Positions 23,583-33,421 of a stretch of 64,000 nt of DNA are shown here, one piece after another (position 1 is the first letter of the stretch; each line of letters begins with the position of its first letter). The notes beneath the pieces were generated by a model, which ran no database searches, was not told the DNA's origin, and was given only the letters and a program-made list of their open reading frames with translations. The position numbers were made by a program, and so were the translations under genes. The stretch is from Davidsoniella eucalypti (lineage: Eukaryota; Ascomycota; Sordariomycetes; Microascales; Ceratocystidaceae): positions 31,076 through 95,075 of the forward strand of contig RMBW01000111.1 in NCBI GenBank assembly GCA_004009845.1. Reading direction: 5' to 3'.

Positions 23583-24471
23583 CTATCTCCTCTGGGCAGG
23601 TCCTTGCATTGTGGCCGGCCTTCCGACAGATGCCACAGTGCCGCGTGCTCGTTTTGCGCCGCTTCGGCGACCCCTCCCCCGCACCTTTGTCTCGTCCTTC
23701 CTGCTCAACAACGCCCTTTTCCACCAAAAGCTGGCTGGCTTCCTCACCGGTAAGAGGCCCCGAATCCTGTAATGGGTTCTTTTGGCCCGACGGCGTTTCG
23801 AGAGGGCTTCGTTAGCCTCTCGAAGTGCCTTGACCTCACTGGCCAAAAGTGTAAGCTGGTGGTTAACAGCTACCGTAGCCTTGGCCAGTTGGTCAACAGA
23901 GGCTAAATTCGGTGTTGGAGAGCTTCCTTGATGCTTGGTCACTCGATCCTTGATGAGAGTCGACTGTGAAATGGCCTCCAAAGCCCGTCTCGTCGAAGTT
24001 GTAGAAATCGCAGTCCTAGATAGCGTACTTCGCACGCATGTTGGTGACCAAACGGAACCACGCGTCCAACACATGGGGATCTTCTTGCAAGACCATTTGG
24101 TAGTCGTAAACGTGAGAGAAACGCGTACGGAGCTCTGGTTGTCGTGCAACAAAGCGGTCGGTTCCGACGAGTTGAAGGCCGCGTATCTCGAGCAAACGAT
24201 TGGCCATATCTTTCACGTCAACCCTCCGGGGGGAAACCCCTCTTGCATCTAGCTGGAGGATATATTGAACAATCGACTCCTCTTCACTCAGGGTCAAGAT
24301 CGGCAAGCCGTGGGTTCTATCGGCATCAAAGGCTCTTCCAGCTATTCTGTACTGGAGCGTCGTTCGTGGGACATCGAATTGCTTTGCGAGCTTTCGAATA
24401 CTCAATTCCGGTGTCGTTCGCTTTGCCTCGATCGCAAGAATGATTCGAGACTCTCGGAGAAAGTTTGGCAT
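23583..24471 (-). pseudogene. Broken pogo/Fot1-type transposase
   Basis: The ATG is at 24471. The first 151 codons are open and hold the N-terminal helix-turn-helix (IRKLAKQFDVPRTTLQYRI) and a CENP-B-like second domain (LTLSEEESIVQYILQL through MANRLLEIRG). A TAG at 24016-24018 interrupts the frame just before NFDETGF, the motif with the first catalytic Asp. Shortly after it the frame jumps to the C-terminal part, recognisable as LIKDRVTKHQGSSPTP and ALREANEALSKRRRAKRTH. The second and third catalytic acidic residues are therefore deleted. A zinc-knuckle (CGICRKAGHNARTC) near the end is readable only in yet another frame. The gene cannot make active transposase. Confidence 0.88.
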
Positions 24472-24519
24472 CGTAAGTGCGTAAGTAAACTCGTCTTGAA
24501 GTTGGAGTGGTGGTGGTGG

Positions 24520-24568
24520 GGAAAAGTGGCCCTGGAAGTGGTGCGGCCCGTGAAGTGGTGAAGTACGT
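24520..24568. repeat. Right terminal inverted repeat of the pogo-type element
   Basis: This 49-bp end matches the complement of 23447-23495 apart from two positions. It lies in the proximal promoter of the downstream gene. Confidence 0.88.
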
Positions 24569-24645
24569 TACCCACTTATGGAACTATCTTACTTCATCTT
24601 TATACATACCAATATACACTACTACTAGCATATACTTACCTCGCT

Positions 24646-27081
24646 ATGTCCTCTACGAAAACTTCAAAATGCGACGTACTCATTATTGGAGCAGGGCCAG
24701 CCGGAATGATGCTGTCATTATGGATGGCGAGGATGGGAATCAACGCTCGTGTAGTCGATAAGCGTACCGACAAGATATTTTCAGGACAGGCCGACGGCTT
24801 CCAAGCACGTACTCTTGAGATCCTTGATTCCTTTGGGATAGGCGAGCGCGTCTGGAAAGAGTGTAACCGACTATATGGTAAGCGCTAGTTCCTCCGCCCG
24901 TAGAATGGTATCCTTCGTTGAGACTTACCAACATGTACTTATAGAGGTTTGTTTTTGGAGTCCTGATTCCAATGGTGCCATACAGCGCCACGACCGCACC
25001 CTCGATTACGTCCCGGGGATGTCACGGTTCCACGAGTGCGTGATACACCAAGGACGCCTAGAGCAATTTTATCTAGACGCCATCCGCGAGTCATACCTAG
25101 CGAAGTCGCCTGATGCGCTCAAGATCGAGCGCTGTGTGATGCCTACAAGTCTCGAGATCGATAAGGCTACCGTTGACGATGAGGATGCTTATCCGGTGAC
25201 AGTCCACCTACAACACCTATCTGAGGAAGAAGCCACGCCAACACAACGTCTTAGTAACTTGAGTGATGGAATGTTCCGCAGCAATCTCGTAGCAGCTGAC
25301 ACGCAAGATGTTGCCGAGAGCTCAACACAAAAGGAAGCGGAGGAGGAGATTGTGCAGGCTAAGTATGTCGTTGGGTGTGATGGTGCTCATTCGTGGACCC
25401 GCACGGCACTTGGAGACGAATACAAAATGGTTGGAGAGTCCACAGATTATATCTGGTAAGTCAAAGGCCCATACCACATTTCTAAATCATGAGCTAATAA
25501 TACCTATTCCCAGGGGTGTCATGGACATCATTCCCATCACTGACTTTCGTAAGTTGCCTAGTAGCATATGATATCACCCTACTGTAGATAAAGCTATCAC
25601 TAACAAGTTATATAGCTGATGTCCGCAACCGATCAGTGATTCATAGCGAAAATGACGGCACTATCATGGTGATTCCCCGCGAGAACAATCTTGTCCGCAT
25701 GTACATCCAACTCAACGAGATTTCAGTTGGTTCTCAGGATGGCGGCAGAGTTGATCGTTCCAAAATCAATCCAGAAATCATCATTTCTGCGGCTCGCAAG
25801 ATCATCAGTCCCTACAAACTGGAATATCATTACTGTGACTGGTAAGATTACAGCTGGTCTAATGTCGAGGCTTTTAAGAATATAACTAATACTAACTCAC
25901 GATCACTAGGTGGACGGCGTACCAAATCGGACAACGAGTGGGCAGCCATTTCAGTAAACAAGACCGAGTATTCTTGGCTGGCGGTAAGGAACTTGTTCAT
26001 CTCCCGGTCTACCTCTTATGACGCTGCTAACACTTATAGACGCCGTTCACACACATTCGCCTAAAGCCGGTCAAGGCATGAATGTGTCGACACAAGACAC
26101 GTACAATTTGGGTTGGAAGCTTGGCTTGGTCTGCAAGAAGCTCGCTTCATGTAGTATTCTGTCAACCTATGAGCTTGAGCGCAAAGAGATTGCTCAACAG
26201 CTCATTGAGTTTGACCAGAAGTTTTCGAAGTTGTTTACAGGCCGTCCAGCCAAGGATATCTTCGATGAGACAGGAGTCTCTATGGATAAGTTAGCCAAGA
26301 CGTTCCGTAAAAGCCACATGTATGCCCCCCTAGGACTCGTATTCTCCACACCCAAGGAAAGAAAGAAAAGGATCGAAACACTAATGACATATCGGACAGG
26401 TTCACAACGGCTATCGGCATCGATTACGCGGATAGTCTCTTGACAAAAAAGCGGCCTATTGATCTCGGCGAAGCCCCAGAGGATAGCGAGATATCTAAAT
26501 GTCGTCCTGGCATGCGTATTGCCTCTCTCATCGTCCTCAACCAATGGGACGCCCGACCATGGGAGCTCCAGCACCGCCTAAACAGCGACGGCCGTTTCCG
26601 TGTGATAGTATTTGGCGGCGACATAACAATTGCCGACATGACCAATCTTGCACACACAAATGCCATCGGTGCCTTTCTCCAGGATACACTGCTTCCTCGA
26701 TACGGTACTTTGACGTTGAGTGCTGCGCCGGAACACCATACCAATGGTGGAAAGCATCTTTCGGAAGAGGCACGTACAGTTTCTGTGATAGATGTGCTGT
26801 TGATTCATAGCGGCGAACGCAAAGAGTTGGAGCCGCTCAAGACAGTTCACAATGTATACCACCCGTTCAATGAGGTATTGGGCTGGGACTACGATCACAT
26901 ATTCGTCGACGGCCCGAGTGTTGAAGGCAGACATGGCGAGGCATATAAAGGATACGGAATCGGTACAGAAGGTGCAGTCGTTGTAGTTCGTCCCGATGGC
27001 TATATCGGCTTAGTCACGGAGTTTGAAACATCATCACATCAGGTTCTACAGGATTACTTCGATGGCATCCTGAGGCATTAA
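24646..27081 (+). CDS. FAD-dependent monooxygenase, phenol 2-monooxygenase family (seven exons)
   Basis: The exons are 24646..24877, 24945..25455, 25514..25548, 25616..25841, 25910..25983, 26040..26319 and 26400..27081, giving 679 aa. The FAD-binding Rossmann motif DVLIIGAGPAGMM is near the N-terminus. The YVVGCDGAHSWTR (DG) motif is at about 220-230 and GDAVHTHSPKAGQGMN (GD motif) at about 360-375. The last 220 residues match the thioredoxin-fold C-terminal domain of phenol hydroxylases. Such enzymes hydroxylate aromatic substrates with NADPH and O2 and occur in aromatic catabolism and in secondary metabolism; the substrate here is unknown. Exon 6 must be spliced at GTATGC (26320) because reading through leads to a stop and misses the conserved FTTAIGIDYADSLL. 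A pogo-type element ends 77 bp upstream, so regulation may be altered. Confidence 0.88.
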
Positions 27082-27332
27082 GTTGGACATTTTGTAGATA
27101 TGCTTGTTTGAATGGTGATTCTATCATAGTCTTGGCATTATCAAAGTGCTATAATTGAGCCCGAAAGAGTGCCACTAGCAAGACCAGTGTTCCATTTCGA
27201 CTGTGGCAATCTCCCCATCAACCCCCTGATTACCTATTTTGCGTGTTCCACAAGATTAGCACATCACTACCTGCGTAATCATATTAGCGACTGCGACGGT
27301 GTGGATGTCGCCTTTGAGAGACTTGAACGTCT

Positions 27333-28645
27333 CTCACAATCCGCAAAAGCGTCCTCGTCTTGATTTTCCAAGTCCAAGGGACAGACTGGGAGTGTTACGC
27401 CATAACCCATGCGGCCTTCTCGAGCCATACCTCAGGTCACCCAATGGGCCTCAACTCGGGTTTGAGCCATTAGGATGCCCGAAGGTTCTGGTGAGCAGTC
27501 TTTGACATACGTTGTTGCGGTATCTTGAACGTAGTTTCGGATCTCGAGTCCATCCAGTGTTCCGTTAACATTTTTAGTAATGAGCCCACTTGACAGTCTG
27601 GTGGCACTCTGGGCACGGTTTGTCCATCATCAGGTCCGGAAGCAAGAATCGTTCACTGGTCATACCCACAAGGAGGGAATCAGCAATAATCTGGCTTCTG
27701 CTGGTTGACTGTATCCCATCCATTGGCGTCCCATGAACGTCCTGTTATCACCAAAGTCCTTACTTTCCTCAGGTGATAGACGGTCCCAAAGCCTGTCGTC
27801 CCAAAGTCTGTCATATCTCATGCCGTTGAGCTCCCCCATGACTTCCTTCTGCCGCTGCAGTCCCTCCGGGCGGGTCATTTCTGGGTTCCGGATACACTCC
27901 AAGTCGGTGTGGGCCTGGGCTGTTGCGACAGGAAAGATGGCAAAGGCCTGCTCTAGATAGGAAGGGATACTCATCCCCCCAAGGTCATGGGCAAGGCCAT
28001 GATGTCTTCATCGTATGGGACGGGCTCGGCCTCGCCTCTGATCCACCGCATCGCATTGAGAAGGGGATTGCCCAGCATAGACCAGATGTCCTCCAGGCCG
28101 TCGGGTCGTAGGGTTCTAACCAAGTGTCAAAGTGTCTGTTGCAAAGACGAAGGACCAGCTGGGCCTCTTGCAGAGACAACTGCTCCAGCCTGAGATGTGT
28201 GCCAGCTTAGCCAACTATGCAGTCGTAGAGAAAGTGTCGTCGGGCGGCGGTGGGGCCGAGGAAGGAGTCAGGCACCTCTATGCCGGTTGACTCACGGCAG
28301 TCCTGGATACGGAGGGCCTTAGACTTGGACTGGTTGAGGGGGACCCCGATTTTCATATCTGCAAGCAAAGTGGCCGCTGTATCCGGCACATCCGTGTGTC
28401 ACCCAACTACGACAATGTCGTCGAGGTAAGCCATGACTTCCTCCCCTGGTCCCAGTGTCTCCTTCAGCTTCTCTACGAACCTTCTCATCCCCAAGCTGAA
28501 GAACAGCGGACCGAACACGTCTCCCTGCCGAACTTCTTCAGCAATAACGATACAAGCCTGTTACTGTCGTTTGTAATGAGGATGGTCGGGTCTTCGTATG
28601 CCCATGCCGCTGCCCCCATACGCTCTACCGATTGAGGGGATTTGC
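27333..28645 (-). mobile_element. Non-LTR-like reverse-transcriptase relic, copy A
   Basis: On the minus strand, fragments of a reverse transcriptase run from AYEDPTILITNDSNR (near 28600) through the QGDVFGPLFFSL region to MAYLDDIVVVG. The catalytic YLDD is at 28417-28428. A downstream domain with many frame breaks follows and ends in a CPECH motif. Stops and shifts interrupt it. It is closely similar in nucleotide sequence to copy B (48121-49903, opposite strand) but lacks about 320 bp found there, with the junction near 27553. A short hairpin, GAGAGACTTGAACGTCTCTC, lies at about 27316-27335, at the edge of homology. No ends, poly-A tail or target duplication are clear. Confidence 0.8.
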
Positions 28646-30988
28646 TTACGGAATTTCCGGAGCTTATTCCGGCTCAAAGCTTCGGAGTCCGGTGCGCCCG
28701 AAGTTTGGCCGGAAAATGACATAAGTCGACCTTTTCCGTTCGAAATGTACTATGTAGTCTTACTAAGAAATAAGCACATGTAGACTTGAAATGAAATAAT
28801 AACAGGGCAAAACATGGTATCGGGGCTTCCCGATAGTTGGCCGGATGATATCAGCCAATTGCTTCCGCTTAGAACATGCTGCCTTTGAACATGTTGCCGT
28901 ATTGCTTTAGATTCCATAGATCGAACTAACCAGGTGAATTTAACGTGGGGTTTTAAGAGTTGCAGAGTCTGCGCCATCTAGACAACTCTAAACGTGCCAC
29001 GATGAGGTTGTTGGATATCTGGCCAGTAACCAACCGTACAGTTTTGATAATTGAGGTAGACGGTGAGACATGTATAGCACAAGTAACAAATGTTTTTCAG
29101 ATATTCGACATTCTTGCACAATCTGACAAGCGTCACAACAAGGGAAAGGGCAATACATTGAAGATTTTTCTAATTATTACGTTGTGAAGTATGAAATATT
29201 TAGCTATATATTAGTTAGGTTGATGTAGATATCTTAGTGTTTTTATATACCAGCTTAGATAGAAAATATATCCTCATCTTGTATCTATAGTGGCTTTCTA
29301 TATTCTGTTTGTCTATCAACTCACAGATGAACTATCGATGCTAAATCAGTTGATTGTTGATACATCATTATATATAGGATTGCATCTTCAAGAGCTCTTT
29401 TGTCTTGATTTTGCTCCAAGCTGAGAAAACGACGTCAAGCTGCCGGCTTATGTGTCGGTACATCCCTGTAGTTTTGTCTACCTGTGGTCCTTGAGATTCT
29501 ATCACATTCTTTGGCCCGAACTGACTAATATCGACATGGTGGTGTCTTCCTTGAAATGATATGTACAGTAAGTTGTAGCACGCACGTGTTGTACAATCTA
29601 GTCATTGTCCATAGAGATACCTAAAAAAGAATATTTTCTTTTGTACACGAAACACCAACTTGCCTACCTTTTTACTTCCTTTTTTCACGCTCTTCGTTGT
29701 CGTCAGGCTCTATATCAAATCGTGCTGTTGATGAGGGAAGGTTGCTAGATTTTTTCCCTGTCATCCGTCCCCGCTAACAGCCCACTTCCGCGGAGAGAAG
29801 CCTAGCATTTTTCGTTCGCTTCGCTTCCTCTTGCTTCGGTGGTTCTTAGCCTACCCTAACCTCACTTGCGTTCCGGGTTAGCCCAAAGTGGGTTCTACTG
29901 GGCCTCTTGCACCTTTCTTGACAGCTCATCTTCCATTTTTAGCGCTTGCAAACGCCGCCAGCCCATAGAAAACAAAGAAAACAACGAAGCATCCACCTTG
30001 ACGAGCTTCTGGCCGCATTACTACTAGTCACACTCAAATCGACGCCCCATTCTTTTTCTCCTGCTCCATCTATCGTCGCCATCACCACAGAATTTGCATC
30101 TATCGACCGCCAGCTTCTAGCTTTTGTCATCTGTTCGCCAAAGTTGCACCACAAGTCCGACTTCCATCAGCTCGGCTGGGGTCCTTTGATGCCGTTACAT
30201 CCCACTTCAATAGTTGTATGTCAAGCTTTGTCGGATCACCACCGTTTTCGCCGCACCCCCTCAATCGCCGCCGTCGCAACAGCTGCTATCATCTAGCCTA
30301 CGACTATAAGTAAGCAAGCCTATCGGCAATCTGCTTTGCCCGCTTTCCCCTCTCGCATACCTGCCTGTATGTATCCTTGTGCTATTGTCCTGTTTTCTTC
30401 CTTGTTTAGTCCGCTGCAGCAAGCAAGCCAGTGGTAGCTTTCCTACTTGCCTAACAAGGAAAACACAACCCTTAGGCACCACCCCTCCTATAGCCTCACT
30501 CGACTGCATTACATACATATACATACAGTGTAATGCATGCCCATAGCTTAGCTTACCACTCTTCGTCTCCCCTCAAGCCGTGCCGCCATCATTGCTTCCT
30601 TTTATATCAGACACTACCACAGCCCGTCTACTTCGACCCCTACAAGCTCTCCAATATCTCATGGCTCCATCATTCTAATTTTCGATATGTGTCATAGTCT
30701 TTCTATCCTATATTCTTGATAATCCTCCTTCACTTAACGATACTCACGACAAGACGGAATCGTTAGATACTCGTACCAAAATTATACCAACTCGTTCAAC
30801 CTTTGACTTGTCGGAACATCAGTCAATCATTGCTACTATTACTATCGGTCTGGCGACTTTAGCCCTGAGATGCGGCGCTTGAACAATACTCAATTTTCTT
30901 TTGCCAAATCTTGCTGTGATTAATTACTCTCTTTTCACATCAGCCCATAGTGTCATCGCTGTTGACCCGAAATTCAACATTGCCGATC
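28646..30988. other. Upstream region of the BTB gene
   Basis: About 2.3 kb without a supported gene. The first 100 bp, next to the relic, has palindromic GC-rich bits (GGAATTTCCGG near 28652). The middle (28750-29690) is AT-rich. From about 29700 it is pyrimidine-rich and probably includes the promoter and a long leader; a 36-codon upstream frame (ATG at 30188) would be a uORF if transcribed. Confidence 0.45.
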
Positions 30989-33421
30989 ATGACTTCCAAC
31001 GAGCCCATTATCGCGACCTCAGTGGCTGTACCTTCGACGAAGCCTCGCAAAGCCAACCGTCAGATTGTTCCTGCACTGCCCATAATTGGCCCTAATGGAC
31101 GTCAACGTTGGAGTAAGTCTGGCTCTTCGCTTTCAAAGATACCTCCTTTGACACCTGCGTCTCCGACCACGCCAGCATCGGTTGCACAGAACTCAATGGA
31201 CTATTCAACTCAGCAAGAGAACATTAGTTCATCTCTTGATGCAATCCCGCATACGAGCAATGGGACATCTGAACGCCACATGGCTTCTCCTCATGTGACA
31301 GCTCCCCAGAAGAAGCAAGACCTCAATCCTATTTCTGGTGATGCTCCTACTTCTACTGACACTGGGAAGTTCGAAGAGGCTCAGAAACTACAAGACCCTC
31401 GCGATTCTGTAGCACATAGCATGCCTCGCCAAAATGGCAAGGAATCTACTCCCGTAGTATCTTCGACTACTTCCACCCAGAAGCACAAGATCAATGGCTC
31501 GTCAGCAAATTTTGTGCCTTCATCCCAGAGATACGATGGACATACCCCATACACTCAACAAAATGGCCCCCGCGTCCCATTTTATGCCCCCCGCCCACGT
31601 CCACCTCCTGTCGACCTTCACTTCCGTCACTACAACCATCACAGCACAGGCTCCATGCAGTATTCTTTCCAGGAATCCAATACTTCTTCACCTGGACCAC
31701 AATCAACAACTTTTCCCCCTCCAGGCATGCACAACAATTCAAATGGAATGCCTGGTCCCGACAATCGTCGTATTGCAGGAGCAGCTGCCAACAACTTCCG
31801 CCCGATGCCTCATCCAGGCTACAATGGTGAATATGTTCCTTTAGATAACTACGGTCGACCGATCAACGGTTATGCACCTGAAATGTACAACGGCCCAAGT
31901 AACGGGCATAACTACGGCGCCCCATCGACCCCGCACAGCTTCCATGACTCCCAATCGTCTGGTCATGGCGATGAGAATAACCAATCTTCTCAATACCAGC
32001 TCTACAACCAACGCCCACCTGGTCTTGGCCAGATGGAGGATGGACGTCACCAACATCAGAATCATATGTCAGCTGACATGCCTCACATGTTGCAGCCCTA
32101 TATGGGTCGTCCTACTCACTTAGGTCAACATCATGTCTTGGGGCATCCCATGGGCCCTAATTCTCATGAAGGCTCTGAATGTAGACCTTCTATCAATGAT
32201 TATATCAAGACTCAATTCAACTGCAAGACGTTTGCTGATTGTGCCTTCGAAGTTCGCCATCACGATACTACCTTCCTCCAAATCCCCGCTCATCGCTTGA
32301 TCTTATCGCAGAGCTCAGTCTTAACTCAGGCAATTCTAACATCCCCGCCACTCACGACACAAGGTGAAGCCCTTCCTCATGTTGTACTCCATATCAGCAA
32401 CCGCTTTGTTAGACAGGATGCGTTTATCTTTGCCCTGCAGTACCTCTACGGCTCTGGCCTTTTCACCGTCCCCGAACCAATGCCTACTGGTGATGGTCTT
32501 TTCATGGCTGGTACCGCCATTGATCGCTTCAACTTCTCTCTTGGCTACTCTGCCGCAGGTCGTATCCTTGATCTTCCCGAAGTAGCAGTTCATGGATCTC
32601 GTATGGCTTCACAGTTCCTTTCTTGGGACACCCTTGAGATAGCTCTTGAATTTGCACTTGGTGATATTCCTAACAGGGGTCTCATTAATGAGCACGCACA
32701 GATTGAGGACTCTTCACGAACTCTCATACGCGGCATCATCGGCTTCCTGATCAACAACTTTCCGTCGAATTTTGAGGTTGATACTACTGTCACCGACCCT
32801 CTTGAATATCGCCGAATGCCGATGTCAGTTCCACCTGGAATGGCCACCTCTCAACCTACCACACCCATCAGAAAGAACACAGAAGACTCTCGTGTCTCGA
32901 TTCTGCGCAATAGCAAGGCCAATAAGCGTCTCTCCAACGTTTCACACATCCAGTTTGGTGATCTGACAGAGGCTTCGGGCGACAGCGTCAGCGATGTGCC
33001 TTTAACGCCACAGCCCGAATCTCCAGCGTTCTTTAAAGTTCTCTCCCGTGTGTTGATCAACCTGCCATTTGATATCCTCAAGGAAACTCTTGAAAACGAT
33101 CTACAAGACGGTGTCAATGGCTGGCGTAACAATACCGCCCGAAGCATTGTAGCTAAGCAAATCATTGATGAGCGTGAGAGGAGACGCATCAGTCTCTTAT
33201 CAGCGGTCATTGATGGCAAAGCTGGGGCCGAAGTTTCCGTCATCATGCCTCGCCTCCACCGCCATGAAGCTCAGATAACAAACTCTTGGGACATTCTTTG
33301 CTGGAAAGAGTACCTTGAAGAAGGTTTGAGTAAAATCAACCTCCTCAAGAAATGGACACCGGTTGAAAACACTGACAAAACTGACACTGCCAAAAACACC
33401 GACTTTGGCCTGTATCCATAG
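30989..33421 (+). CDS. BTB/POZ-domain protein with long disordered N-terminus
   Basis: A single exon encodes 810 aa from the ATG at 30989 (MTSNEPIIATSV), the first in-frame ATG. Residues 1-400 are low-complexity, rich in Ser, Pro, Asn, Gln and His. A BTB-like fold follows at about 405-510: FNCKTFADCAFEVRHHDTTFLQIPAHRLILSQSSVL in separate recognisable segments, then VVLHISNRFVRQDAFIFALQYLYG. A helical BACK-like region with EIALEFALGDIP comes next. The C-terminal part contains LINLPFDILKETLE and a charged helix. BTB proteins often dimerise and serve as CUL3 adaptors or transcription regulators; which applies here is unknown. The leader appears long, and no intron was found. Confidence 0.85.
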   Translation: MTSNEPIIATSVAVPSTKPRKANRQIVPALPIIGPNGRQRWSKSGSSLSKIPPLTPASPTTPASVAQNSMDYSTQQENISSSLDAIPHTSNGTSERHMASPHVTAPQKKQDLNPISGDAPTSTDTGKFEEAQKLQDPRDSVAHSMPRQNGKESTPVVSSTTSTQKHKINGSSANFVPSSQRYDGHTPYTQQNGPRVPFYAPRPRPPPVDLHFRHYNHHSTGSMQYSFQESNTSSPGPQSTTFPPPGMHNNSNGMPGPDNRRIAGAAANNFRPMPHPGYNGEYVPLDNYGRPINGYAPEMYNGPSNGHNYGAPSTPHSFHDSQSSGHGDENNQSSQYQLYNQRPPGLGQMEDGRHQHQNHMSADMPHMLQPYMGRPTHLGQHHVLGHPMGPNSHEGSECRPSINDYIKTQFNCKTFADCAFEVRHHDTTFLQIPAHRLILSQSSVLTQAILTSPPLTTQGEALPHVVLHISNRFVRQDAFIFALQYLYGSGLFTVPEPMPTGDGLFMAGTAIDRFNFSLGYSAAGRILDLPEVAVHGSRMASQFLSWDTLEIALEFALGDIPNRGLINEHAQIEDSSRTLIRGIIGFLINNFPSNFEVDTTVTDPLEYRRMPMSVPPGMATSQPTTPIRKNTEDSRVSILRNSKANKRLSNVSHIQFGDLTEASGDSVSDVPLTPQPESPAFFKVLSRVLINLPFDILKETLENDLQDGVNGWRNNTARSIVAKQIIDERERRRISLLSAVIDGKAGAEVSVIMPRLHRHEAQITNSWDILCWKEYLEEGLSKINLLKKWTPVENTDKTDTAKNTDFGLYP

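Larger units (their letters stand above)
23447..24568 (-). mobile_element. Internally deleted pogo/Fot1-type DNA transposon (1,122 bp)
   Basis: Inverted ends of 49 bp with two mismatches run from 23447 to 23495 and from 24520 to 24568, starting ACGTACTTCACCACTTCACG. A TA dinucleotide flanks each end (23445-23446 and 24569-24570), the target duplication expected for the Tc1/mariner group. The interior encodes a broken transposase on the minus strand. Intact relatives are usually about 1.8-2 kb, so roughly half is missing. The element's right end is 77 bp from the start codon of the monooxygenase gene. Confidence 0.9.

Noticed and set aside
24646..27081. Secondary-metabolite cluster around the monooxygenase
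   Set aside because: No polyketide synthase, NRPS, terpene cyclase or cluster regulator lies nearby; neighbours are GRC3, transposon relics and a BTB gene.
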